Under the pieces are notes generated by a model. The model ran no database searches. It was not told the origin of the DNA and saw nothing but the letters and a program-made list of their open reading frames with translations. Below, in pieces: positions 34,961 through 45,825 of a stretch of DNA of 64,000 bases (position 1 is its first letter; every line of letters starts with the position of its first letter). The DNA is from Polytrichum commune (Eukaryota; Streptophyta; Polytrichopsida; Polytrichales; Polytrichaceae), in contig OX485806.1 in the NCBI GenBank assembly GCA_950295325.1, positions 25,048,001 to 25,112,000 on the forward strand, in the 5' to 3' direction. The translations under genes and the position numbers were made by a program.

Positions 34961-35815
34961 CAATTCATTTAGACTATCTAGGGGTTAGCAAGGCTAGCTC
35001 AAGTAGTAAGTATTAGCACATAAAAAACTAGATCACATTAGGCCATCTTTAGTGGTAGCTAAGAAGTTATATTCATTTAGGCTAGTTGGTGCCACGTGTG
35101 GGTTTGTATGAGTGTGTTTAACCATTGAGAAAAGTGTTTTTCAACACTTGCACCTCTTGGTCAAAATAACTCACTTGCATTATTAATGGAGAATGTGGAA
35201 GATTCTTGCAATGGCAAGAAAAAGGAAGTGAAGGTTAAACGAGCGAGGGGAATGTCCTTAAGGGCATGTGTGGCTAAAGCCACGGGTTGGACGCTTGAGA
35301 AAGCCAACTCTACCACAAGCCAAGAGGCTAACATTAATAAAGTACAATGAGTGGAAACAATATGTGTTCTTTTGGACATAAAAATTACTTTGCACATGGT
35401 TCAAGTTTGTAAGAGATACATGTGACTCACAAAGCCATCACCCGGACTAGGACGCTTAAGGGTGGTGGATTTGGCCTCACAAGCATTGATCAACATGACT
35501 CAAACGATGAACATAAAAAAACAAATTACAAAATAAAAAACGCCCATATGTTCATTGGAATGATTATATATTTATATTAAATATCATATCATACATAATC
35601 ACGATTATGATAATATTAAAAAATAAAGTAATTGTATTTTATGAAAGATTTCTCGATTGTCATTTTACGAATGAACAAATTGCCAAACGTTTAAAATATA
35701 TCAATAATAATAAAAAAATGATGTACAATACGTAAAAAATAAAATAAATGTTGTATATCAACCAGAGACACAAAATAAAGTCATTGAAGAATATAATATT
35801 AACAAAAATATAAAG

Positions 35816-35853
<38 letters not shown>

Positions 35854-36550
35854 AATCCAATAATAGTCATTATAAACAATCATCAATGCAAATATTGAGA
35901 CATTTGAAATATATATATAGAAAAATATAAATAAAATATAAATCTAATATAAATCTAATCGTCATAATCAAAATGTTTTCTTTAAATTTAGTGAGGCGCT
36001 AAATGATATACCAATATATGCATATTATTTGTGTGAAATATTATGTTTTTATATTCAATGCATAATATTGAATAATATATTACAAAAACAAATACATTTA
36101 GTACCTCCATGGCCCATTTGTTAGATTTATATTTGCCAACTGCCAGCCTTCCTTTGGGATCACCGGAAGTTCATCACTTGCTTCCGTTGCCTATCTTGCT
36201 CTCAACAATTGTACAATTGTCTACAAATTAAGTGTTTTGGTGTAACAATTTTTAAAAAAAATTCTTACCCACAACACTGCTAATCAGCCTTCTCTATCTT
36301 ATAATTTGCAGCTTGCATCGCAACAAATATTGCAATGGATGTGCGGATCCTTGTAGTTGAAATTGCATGTTAATTGGGAACAATATTAGGGACTAAGGGA
36401 CACTTCACAATGTTTGGATGTACCCATGGTGAAGAGCAACACTTTAGAACCCATGTCATTTCAAACTTCAGAAATTCATAACTAATTTTAGCTAGAAACA
36501 TCTAATTTTTTTGATTCAAAGTACGTTGGTCTTTGATTGGATTTTTCTTA
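34961..36550. other. Very AT-rich intergenic DNA with (TA)n
   Basis: Includes a (TA)n run at about 35820-35848 and low-complexity A/T from 35.5 to 36.1 kb. No gene is recognised. Confidence 0.6.
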
Positions 36551-36558
36551 TATATTTA

Positions 36559-38361
36559 CTATATACTTTTAGAGGCTAAATCTACTAGCAGAGGATATGC
36601 TTCTCTACTCTCACTGGAGTGGTCTACAATATCTACATGGTTCACATACAAATGACTCTCATGAGCTGAATGATAGTAATACGACAAGAAAAAATGCAAA
36701 TGGAAGCATTGCAAATTATCTTTACCTACTCTCCCTCTTGCATATGCCAAGTCTCTCAAGGTAGACAATCCACATGGCAAACATGGAATTTGATATAATG
36801 TCGGCTCTGGAGCTTGACAACGAGCCCTCCACATTTGTGGACCCGGAGGTCCTAAATTTTGAGTCCCCATGTGTTGATGATCATCACCAACATGCATATC
36901 TTGCACATGTGAAGTCCACTTGAAAATGCACAACAAATATGAAATGAATTATTCTTATTTAAGTTGCTGTAAATTGAACCTTTCAAAATAGAAATGGAAA
37001 TTTAGGTAAAATGAACTCACCCGTGCAATTTCTCAAATTCACGGAAATAACGAGTTGGGACATGGGAAGGGTAAAATCTGTCATTTTCATTGATTTGGCG
37101 AACTAGGTGTGTGTTCCATACACCAACATACTCATCAACTACTTCTTACAGAATTGGAAGAAAGACAACTACAAATGACGCCCTTTGGTAAAGATCATCC
37201 GGAATAAAGAAACCTTCAGTAACCATTTTTTTGAATGCATTCTTGTAGTACCAAATTACTTTCTCCCATAGATACCGCCACCAATGTTCAATTCTCTGCA
37301 CACAAAGTTCATTTATTCAAATATATTATTCCCACAAAAAATAATAGAAATCCAAAAACAATGATACAAAAACAAAAAAATAGCGACAAGAAATTCATTG
37401 AGAAAGACGATACTTATCTGATTGTGAACTGAAGAAGCAACTAGAAAAGGGTTTCTCGTGTCCACCCGTGTCTCTTCCATAAATTCACGAATGAGTACAT
37501 GTTCTGCTGCAAAATGTGAACGAACTCGTAGAGGGGTGCCAAACTTCTGCACAACCATTCTAAATGGCTCGAACATGGTTTCTTGACTTTTATCTACAAC
37601 AACTTTTGCATACAATACGTAGTATGATGCACCATCGATACATTCATGAATGCGCAAGCCATACATGCAAGTTTATCATATGCTGCAATACAGGAAAAAT
37701 AGATTAGTATAGTGAACTCAACATTTGAAAGAAAACATGACATAAAAAACAAGGAGAATAAATTAAACAACTAAATTAGAAAATGTAGATTGAACTCACA
37801 ATCAATATGCCATAGTGCCATAGGCATTGTGACATTGTATTGTCGCCGAGTTAATGGAAGCCCTCGACGCCTCCTTTCATAATGAGCTTGTATATGATTC
37901 ATCACATTGTTAAAATTCCCAATACTTGTAACAATGATAGATTATTAAGAAAGAAACAGTGAAACCAAAAAAATAAACACAGACCAATATAAAATAAAAT
38001 TTTAATCATCACTAGTACTAAGAAATAAAAAGATACCTGACAATACTTGCAATGCTCTTGCAATGTTCCTTCTTGGAGGCCTGATATGTAGACGTCCCAA
38101 GGCTGCTTTCACATGAAAAATACCCCAATTGGCTCCATGCTCCCGAATCGGGAGGAGAGCTTGGATTTTGTTGGAGAGCTCTTCGATTGTGAACTTGTCA
38201 AACACCCTAAATTTCCGACCTAATGCCTTTGTCATGAGCCTCTTCAGCCTCCTTGGATCTGAGATATTCAAGGTTGCAGCAATCCTTTTAAGTGGAACTC
38301 TTTCTCTCAACATGCTCAGAACATAGTCCACCAAATCCACAGGTAGCTCCATGCCTTCCAT
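36559..38361 (-). pseudogene. Intron-containing rve-integrase-like transposase relic
   Basis: Exon-like blocks on the minus strand: 38361 to about 38037 (HTH-like N-terminus MEGMELPVDLVDYVLSMLRE, then LKRIAATLNIS and a GRLHIRPPRRNI linker); about 37915-37800 (ends MALWHIDC, first catalytic Asp); about 37666-37422 (GASYYVLYAKVVVD, then RVRSHFAAEHVLIREFM and SSVHNQ); about 37306-37020 (RIEHWWRYLWEKVIWYY, bearing the catalytic Glu); and a possible tail at 36936-36559. The order matches stand-alone integrase-core proteins with the SVHNQRIE..WR signature. The second catalytic Asp is His (RSHFAAE), the splice donor after SSVHNQ is ATAAGT instead of GTAAGT, and a TAA follows FLPIL. It is therefore inactive. 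Confidence 0.65.
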
Positions 38362-38940
38362 CACTTAATCTGATAAAGAGTCTCTGTCGGAAATTAATCA
38401 ATAGTGACAAAGGACCTCACCTATGTACAGGACCTCACAGACGTAAGGGTTAGTTAGTTTAGATGCTTCATCAAAATGTTCTCATTCATTAATCAAGTGA
38501 TCATGTGCAGATATAAATAGATAGATAGATAGATAGATAAATAGATGTTGTCATCCTGCATTGTTGAGGCATTTTTCTTCTGCTCATGAAGTGAAGTAGT
38601 AATACCGGTGCTTCCAGGTCTGAAGAGTACCTGAGTCAACACAAAATGGGTAGTGCCTAATTATTTCCAAGCAGGCTGCTACTCTTTGTAAAACAACATA
38701 TCAACAATTCATTATAAGTGTTGAAAGTGATTTGGGTATCTATAGTGAGGACTTCACCTTATTTTGATACAGTGTGGTATGGGTATTTGAAGGATTTAGA
38801 AACTATCCTATGTCTAGCTGCATTGACAAGACTCTGGAGCCTCCCAAATCCACCCATTGTCGGTGACTTCGACCTAACCTATGAATGTCGAGAGAGATGG
38901 AGGATTCAAGTCTCTAAGACAGCTTTACTGTAGGAATCAC
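38362..38940. other. Intergenic, small ATAG repeat, no gene assigned
   Basis: Contains a (TAGA)n tract at about 38515-38545. A minus-strand start MGGFGRLQSLVNAARHR, just after an acceptor-like ATTCATAG (about 38860-38810), is suggestive of an exon but cannot be linked to a known protein. Confidence 0.35.
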
Positions 38941-39535
38941 TCGAATCTGCGGGGTTTTAAGGGGTTGCTTGATAAACCTGAATAGGACTGGTAAACTGGA
39001 TACATCATGCCATTCAAAACCAACCACAGAGTTGGGAGACAATCACATCCCCAGAATTGACACGGTTTAGAAGGAGAAGGAGAAGAAGAAGAATCATGGA
39101 AAGATGGACACACCTCAAACTCTTGAATCTCATCTGCAATGGCTACACCCAAACAGCAGCAGTAGCGCATGATCGCACACCATAACTTGAATCTAGTGTA
39201 GATTCCACATTACTGCAGCCCGACCAGGATTCAATCCTTCGGACCACAACATGAAGCGAGTGGCTCCACAACACCCAACCGCACCTCTTAAGCTATCAAA
39301 AATGTTTTGCTCAACGGATGCCACACCACAAAATTGCAGGGAGACAGACTCCAGAGCTGCGAGCAACAGTAAGCGGTAGACAATTTGATACCGTCCTGGC
39401 ACCCACCGAAATTACATGTTGTGAAGCGTAATTGGAGAAGTTCCTGTGTGTCGCGGCTGAGTAAGAAGCGAGAACGAGGATGGTGGAACAAGAATGATCG
39501 CCGGGCAAGGGACGGAAGGGAAGGGGAAATGTATT
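38941..39535 (-). other. GC-richer segment, possible unrecognised gene fragment
   Basis: Higher GC than its surroundings, with minus-strand open frames (39508-39311, Ser/Ala/Arg-rich and organelle-presequence-like in composition; 39170-38937, containing VAIADEIQEFE). Neither starts with a confident ATG in good context, and no family is recognised. It could be a decayed or transposon-captured gene fragment. Confidence 0.25.
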
Positions 39536-39537
39536 AG

Positions 39538-39663
39538 GTAATCGTTTTATTGGAACCGGTTATCGGTGCAGAACCGGTTTTGTCAAGGTGGCGAGCCCGC
39601 GAGGGCGAGCCAGCTGGACAGAACATGTTTTGCACTGATGACCGGTTCCAATAAAACGATTAC
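39538..39663. repeat. Inverted repeat with 23-bp perfect arms ending ACCGGT
   Basis: Arms at 39538-39560 and 39641-39663 are exact reverse complements (GTAATCGTTTTATTGG, then AACCGGT). The spacer is 80 bp and contains another ACCGGTT. Confidence 0.95.
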
Positions 39664-39667
39664 TGGA

Positions 39668-39858
39668 CGTAACCGGTTGGCCGCTTTGTTGAGCTGCGCA
39701 TGTGACCTAAACAGTGGGTCACCTGTCGTCTTCTTCAACATATCCGATTTAGATGATCATAACCGGCTGGGATGTCGAGGTTATCGTCTGCAAACCTGTG
39801 TGCTCAGAGCCAATCGTGTAGTGCCACCTCGGCGAAACAAAGCGGCCAACCGGTTACG
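39668..39858. repeat. Second inverted repeat with 23-bp perfect arms, CGTAACCGGTTGGCCG core
   Basis: Arms at 39668-39690 and 39836-39858 are exact reverse complements and contain the palindrome AACCGGTT. It starts 5 bp after the first inverted repeat. The spacer is 145 bp. Confidence 0.95.
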
Positions 39859-41250
39859 GTGATGGTGGACGGTCTTTGGGCAGACCAAGAAGTATTTTCG
39901 TATGAGAAAACATGTATACATACGAATATACATATACCTATATATCGTATACCCCTATAACCTATATACCCATATATGTATGAATACGCATTGATATCCG
40001 CCAAGTGTACTGGGTCGAGCTTGGGCTATAGGGAATCTTCCCCGGGGCACCGGGCATCTTCCCCGGGGTACCCTATTTTACATTATATGGCCCTTTTGAC
40101 ATTCCATAGGAGAGGGCGGGCGCTGGGCGGGCAGTGAGGCGCAGGTCCCTCACTGTCCCGCCCTTAGAGGCGAGGCTTGGCCGGTCTTTCCCTTGCTCTT
40201 CGTCTCCAAGTTGCATACATGTCCCAAACTCACAAGGCCTAACCTCGTGCCGCACTCAAAGTTGGACAGGGTATTTTCGGCATCCCATGCATGCAATTAG
40301 TAGTCGCGAGAAAAGGAGGAAAACTTCCAACTCCCAAATTAGGAGCTAAACCTCCTCCGTCCCCAAATCATTTAAAACCCCTTTTGCATCAATGGCTAGC
40401 AAAACCGGTGTTTGGAACCCATCTTTCCTCCCTTTTCAAAGACTTTACGGTTAATTTCAATAAAATATCATGTTTTGTGGTAATACCCTATATGCCATCT
40501 CCGACTTTAGGTTGTTAGCGGAATCATTGATGTAATTGGGTCTTAATTGGCCCGAGGTATGGACTCTTCATTTGGAAACCTAAGGGATGTGTGTGGGTCA
40601 CTATGAAATTAAATCCCTTACATGTGAGAAGTTTATAAAGAAAAAAAAAAACAAATGTATGCATACTAATTGTAGGCTAGGAACTGGACGCATGTATTTA
40701 TACTAAGCTTTTCAGTTTAATGTGATGAATGCCTCCACTACATATACAAGATATTATTCAAGAATTTAATCTACTTTTATTACATATGAAATCCACTTTC
40801 ACTTTCCAATGAGAAAATCATTGAACATTTTTTGTTCCATAGCATGTAACTCAACGGTTGCATTGATCAAAAAAAGAAAGACAAAAACACAATAACTTAC
40901 ATAGAATATGGAGGGTAGAACTCAAGGGAGCCTCATGAACACTCCAAGAGCCTCAAATTTGTAAACACCTACAACCCAAAATGCAAACCCTAACAAGAAT
41001 GGGTAGGGTAGTCATTGAGGACTGTTATCATATATAACAACAATGGATGAAAATGTGATTTAGATGAAACTAGTGCACCTATTGTCAAGTTTTTATCTGA
41101 ACCTTAGGGGCCCCTTTTGTACATCTACCTTCATATTTCTTGATAGACTTTTGGGTGTACACACTAGAGAAAATTAATACCTCTTAGGTATATTATATAC
41201 ACTAATGTCTCCAATAATACCCCTTCTTACTTTCACATTAGTTCATACAT
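39859..41250. other. Intergenic, no gene recognised
   Basis: Contains a TA-rich, partly palindromic stretch (39897-39985), a direct duplication around CATCTTCCCCGGGG (40030-40075), and moderately GC-rich sequence to 40.35 kb, then AT-rich DNA. No conserved ORF. Confidence 0.45.
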
Positions 41251-41256
41251 GGTATG

Positions 41257-42826
41257 ATTGGTCCCCCCCCCCCCGGGTGGTTAAATGGTTATTTTTTCCG
41301 GGTAGCCCAATTTTCCTAGCCTGATATGAAATCCACAATTAGACAAGATGGTTAGCAAATGTAGATCAAAGTCAAAGCCACTTTCCTCGTGATTTGGGAG
41401 CTTGTGTGAATGTCTCATTCACTATCAAAGTGAAAATGCCCATGCTCATTAACAGGTCATAGAGGTCACCCAATCCGCCCCCTTCCTCCCTCTAAATTAT
41501 ATTGACTATTAAGTCCATAATGGTTATCATAATATGAGCACATAGTTCAATCTCTTTTACACACATGTCTATCCGCCATCCATTTTTGAATCCTAACTAC
41601 ATACCACTCAACTATAGGTATCCAATAAAGACCGGTAACCAAACTGGGCATGTCTACTTTATATACTAGCACATACCTTTCAAGGACTTGAATTCAGGAA
41701 TCTCTCCACACAATGGTAGGGACCGCTTGCAACATCACTCCAAAAGTCATTAGTTTCACCCACAAACTCTTGTTAAACCATCCCCACACCATGTCTCCAC
41801 CCCTTCACAACATGGTAATTGATCTATAACATGTAATTTGCCCAATTTACGGAAAGGCGGCAGTAGCGTGCAAGCAAAGAGACTCTTCATTCACACTTGC
41901 TTTCTCGAGAAGCTGGCGTTTTTGTTTATCCATCAACAATAAATTCTTATCAAGTTAATAAGTTGGTTCATTTTATATTGTATACACTTTCTATCGATTT
42001 TTTACAACAATATTTATATTTCATAACCAACACTTTGTGAAGTGATGTGGATGTTCATGATTATGGATGCCACCAATCCTTCAACTTTTCTTTAAATATT
42101 TGCGCATTCATAATTAGTGTGGCCCACCAATCAATGGCAAAGCCATAAACTATGGAAAGAAAATGTTCAATAATACAAGTGAATCTATAGTGTGGTTTAC
42201 GACGGGATCTACAAATATGATCTCATGGTGTGATATCACCACGGATTTATGATATGGTGCACAAGTATTGTCTTCCAAGCTTTGAAGGCGGAAACAAGTG
42301 GAAATTAAGTGGTAAGTTGGCCTTAAAAGAAGAAGAAATGCTGACCATGTGATCAACGTGATTGGAATGCCCGTTCGACCCACCCTTGGCATTAAACCCT
42401 CAGGGCATACTACCAGTGGTGCAGGACTACTAACCCCTCTCGGGGTGGGCACTATAGTGACACATTATACTAGTTCCTAGCTAGCCACTAGTGCCTTGAG
42501 GATACCGGACATGGAATCCCCCCAAAGGGCTTTGAGGTACCCATACAACAAGGTCCAAGGACCCCCCACCATAGTTGGGTGGACTAAGATGGTGAGGTTG
42601 GCCTTAAACTAACGACCCAATCAATGAATGAGATTCCAAGTCACGTTCCATATTCTTCACAACTTCATGAAAGGTCACCCAATGCATGGGAGGAGCTATA
42701 TTAAATGAAACATGTGCCAACGCTATGTTTATTTACAAAATGCATGACCCATGGAAACTTTAAACCAATAAAAATATGGTCATTTTGTATTCATTTGGGC
42801 ACCCGGGGGGGGGGGGTTCACCAATA
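41257..42826. mobile_element. Candidate element bounded by inverted C12/G12 termini
   Basis: The left end reads ATTGGT, then C12 (41263-41274), then GGGTGG. The right end (42801-42826), read on the other strand, gives ATTGGTGAA, then C12, then GGGTG. A further AAATG follows in both. The resemblance in inverted orientation suggests imperfect terminal inverted repeats of a 1.57-kb element. No coding sequence or target duplication is recognised, so the class is unknown. Confidence 0.35.
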
Positions 42827-44650
42827 GTAATTTTCAACCATAACTACGCAATTATGATCAACATTTATCATGCTAGGTTTGTTGTGAAGCTTATTCTTCG
42901 TTCTCAAATAAACATTGTATGGAATTGGATAACCGTGAAGTTATCACATTTATTAATGATAGGCATCATGTCCATCATGGGCTGTCTTCCGCGTTTTCCT
43001 CACAACAATTTGCACCAACAATTCACGATTGTGTTCATTACACAACTATAAAATCTTAGTAATAATGTTCATAAATTGCAGTTTTGTTGTTTGTGTGGTG
43101 GTGTCGCCTCACAATGATCAATGAATTCCATCCAAATCAAGCCTTGACTTCTTCTTCTTCTTCTTCTTTTCTTCCTACATCGTCTTTCATTTCTATTTTG
43201 TAAGGCAAACCATAATTTATTTTTATTTTTGTGTGTGTAATATAGTCGTTTGCGAAACATTTTGGCATGTACATGAAAAAACTACTAACCACCACGAATG
43301 CATCTTATTTGAATTGCTCGTGCATTATTAAGATGGGCCAAGACTGAGCAATATTGCACTCTTAGTCCATATACATTGGGGACGCTTCACAACATGGTGC
43401 TTACTTAACGATTTGTTTACATCGTACGAATAAGTGCTAAAATGTTTTGAAGATAAGATCCAAAAGACTATACATTTCATGTTCAAAGTCGTCGTGTTTT
43501 CCGGTCTTGAGAAAAACACTCTCCAATCATTCAAAGATGAATTTATTTGAGAATTCGAACCCAATCAACGATGCAAATGTCACAACAGACTATGTCATCT
43601 TAGCGGTCGAAGAAAATAATATTAATGGGTCTCCACTCAACATTATCTAGTACCAAAAGCCACTTTATATATTAAGTGAAATCCTACATTGTTGAATAAA
43701 CTTCTACTAAGTCAAAAGATAATTTCAACCACATCTTGAGAAGTCAACTTTCCTTGACTTTATTTGATCGTGTTTTTAGTGTTGTCATTTCGGATCATGC
43801 TAAGAACAAATTTTCAATCCCAATAATACCTTTTCTCTAGTGACTTCAATTATCTAGTAATGCCACTTGAGTTTAATCTGGCTCCCTACAAAATCTTTAG
43901 TATTCATTGTTTGAACTCTCATCTATCTAAGAGTTGTTCAAGAGTGATTTTGATTTTGGGTTAAAGGACTCAAGGGTTCCAAGCCTTGGACAACTAACCA
44001 ACTAATTTAACTATCAGTTAATTAGTTGCCTTTCGTAACTGTAGTTGATCTAAATTCGGTATGCCAAGAAATCTAGTTAATTGTAGTTATGTCTAGTTAA
44101 TTAAATATCTAGTTAATCATCAATTAAAGTTGAGTGCAACATGTTTACGGAAGTTTGTTGTAGTGTTGTAGTGTCACTAGTGTGTTATTTGTGTTGGTGT
44201 TGTACATGAAGGTTGTTTCGGAACCCAACACTCTGCATGATCGTATGAAGCCGTTTCTTGACGATCCTCAGTGGTCCAAATACCCTAATACATATTAAAT
44301 ACCCTCAACTGAAGCAATTTGAGAGGCGAACTTGTTTGAATTTATAATAATACTTGGAATTTTTCTAGCTAACTATAGTTGTTCCCTCAAATGTACTGAA
44401 ATAAATCTAGTTAACTATAGTTATTTTGGCAATTGTCCAAGGTGTGAAGGGTTCTCAAGGGAAAAGGAGTAATGATTGATTTGGAGATTGATGCTCTTTG
44501 TTTTGGACAAATCATACATGTATTGTAAAGCACATGGTGAGTTGACTAAAACACATACTAAAGAGTTTTATGAATTATTTGATTAGTTGGTAGAAATTTC
44601 TTAAAAAGAATATGAATCAAATGTAGTGATTGTTTTAGGAATATTTTTGG
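42827..44650. other. AT-rich intergenic, no gene recognised
   Basis: No conserved ORF. A short (CTT)n tract lies at about 43147-43168. Sequence upstream of the gypsy RT relic (44.2-44.65 kb) may belong to the same retrotransposon. Confidence 0.4.
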
Positions 44651-45825
44651 TAAATGCAAAAAATTAGATGTGTGGTGACTATCAACTAATTAACAAATAA
44701 AGTCAAATAGATTTACCATGTCGTCTCTTGAAGAGATATTTTTATATTATTTGGCATGCAAAGGTCTTTAGGTACTTAGATTTGAGGTTTGGCTATCACC
44801 AATTACCGGTGAAGCAAGGAGTCAAGCACAAGATTGCATTTTGAAGAATTGATGAATTTGGAAATGATAGGTTGTGTCGATGGAAATTTTTGCCATTGAG
44901 AATGAACAATGCACATGTTGAATTCTAGAGAATAATGGATAGAGTGTTTTTATGACTGTCCTTTTATGAGATGTTATATAGATGATATCATTGTCTTTAG
45001 CAAAAACGTAAAGGAACATCCAAAACATCATACTATAATGTTGGAGTGTGTTGGTGAAGCATGGTCTAATGATACTCCCAAACAAATACACATTTTTTGA
45101 TTCAAAAGTAGTATACTTGGGCATATGATTAACACAAGATGCCTTGCGATGTTGTAAAGCAAAAGGGGGGGGGGGGCGGGGGTTTGACAAGTATTCAAAA
45201 ATCCAAAGATATGAGTCATTTGAAGGGTTTTCTTGGAATGGCCAACTATTACCGAAATTTTGTTGTAAATTTCAACCACATAGCTAACCAATAACGATGC
45301 CCACAAAATTTGATCAAGAGTGGGTATGGGGTGAACAAGAAGCAACATTCATAGTGTTGGAGAATAAATTGGCTTCTACACCAATTCTACAAGGACCAAC
45401 TCCATGAAGGTCATACAAACTGCATACAAATTGGAGCACTTTAGGCATTCGAGTTGTCCTTGCTACGATGGATAATGAGGGCAATATAGTTGTAGCAATT
45501 TATATTACTAGATCAAACAACAATGTTGAAGATTAATACAATTCATGAGGGAGAATGCTTAGTTGCAATGTGAGCAATTGCACACTTTCGATGTTATTTG
45601 ATTGGTAGTGCATTATTTTTTATAACAAACTATCAACCACTTAAATGGCTTATAAAATCTGATAAACTATTTGCGAAACTTGCAAGGTAAGCCTTTTTGC
45701 TACATAGATTTTACTTCAAGGTCATGTATAGGTTAGGATTTGTGAATATGGATGTTGATGGATTGAGTAGGATTCCATGTCCAAGCCAAAGGATTCTACA
45801 AGAGTTAGGTGGCATGTTAGGGATG
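44650..45825 (+). mobile_element. Ty3/gypsy polyprotein relic: RT and RNase H
   Basis: Read across frames, the + strand shows CGDYQLIN, LDLRFGYHQLPVKQG, LPLRMNNAHVEF.RIMDRVF, the active-site-like YIDDIIVFSKN (45 kb), FLEWPTITE, and then the RNase H block GECLVAM.AIAHFRCYLIGS, FFITNYQPLKWLI, LHRFYFKVMYRLGFVN and DGLSRI. This order is diagnostic of Ty3/gypsy pol. Multiple stops and frameshifts, plus a G12CG5 tract at 45165-45182, show advanced decay. No protease, integrase or LTR could be identified, so this is a fragment. Confidence 0.9.

Noticed and set aside
32510-35160. Possible LTR retrotransposon between 32.5 and 35.2 kb
   Set aside because: The beginning and end share only short GGTGCCCACATGTGG / GGTGCCACGTGTGGG similarity. 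No long direct repeats, primer-binding site or pol motifs were found.
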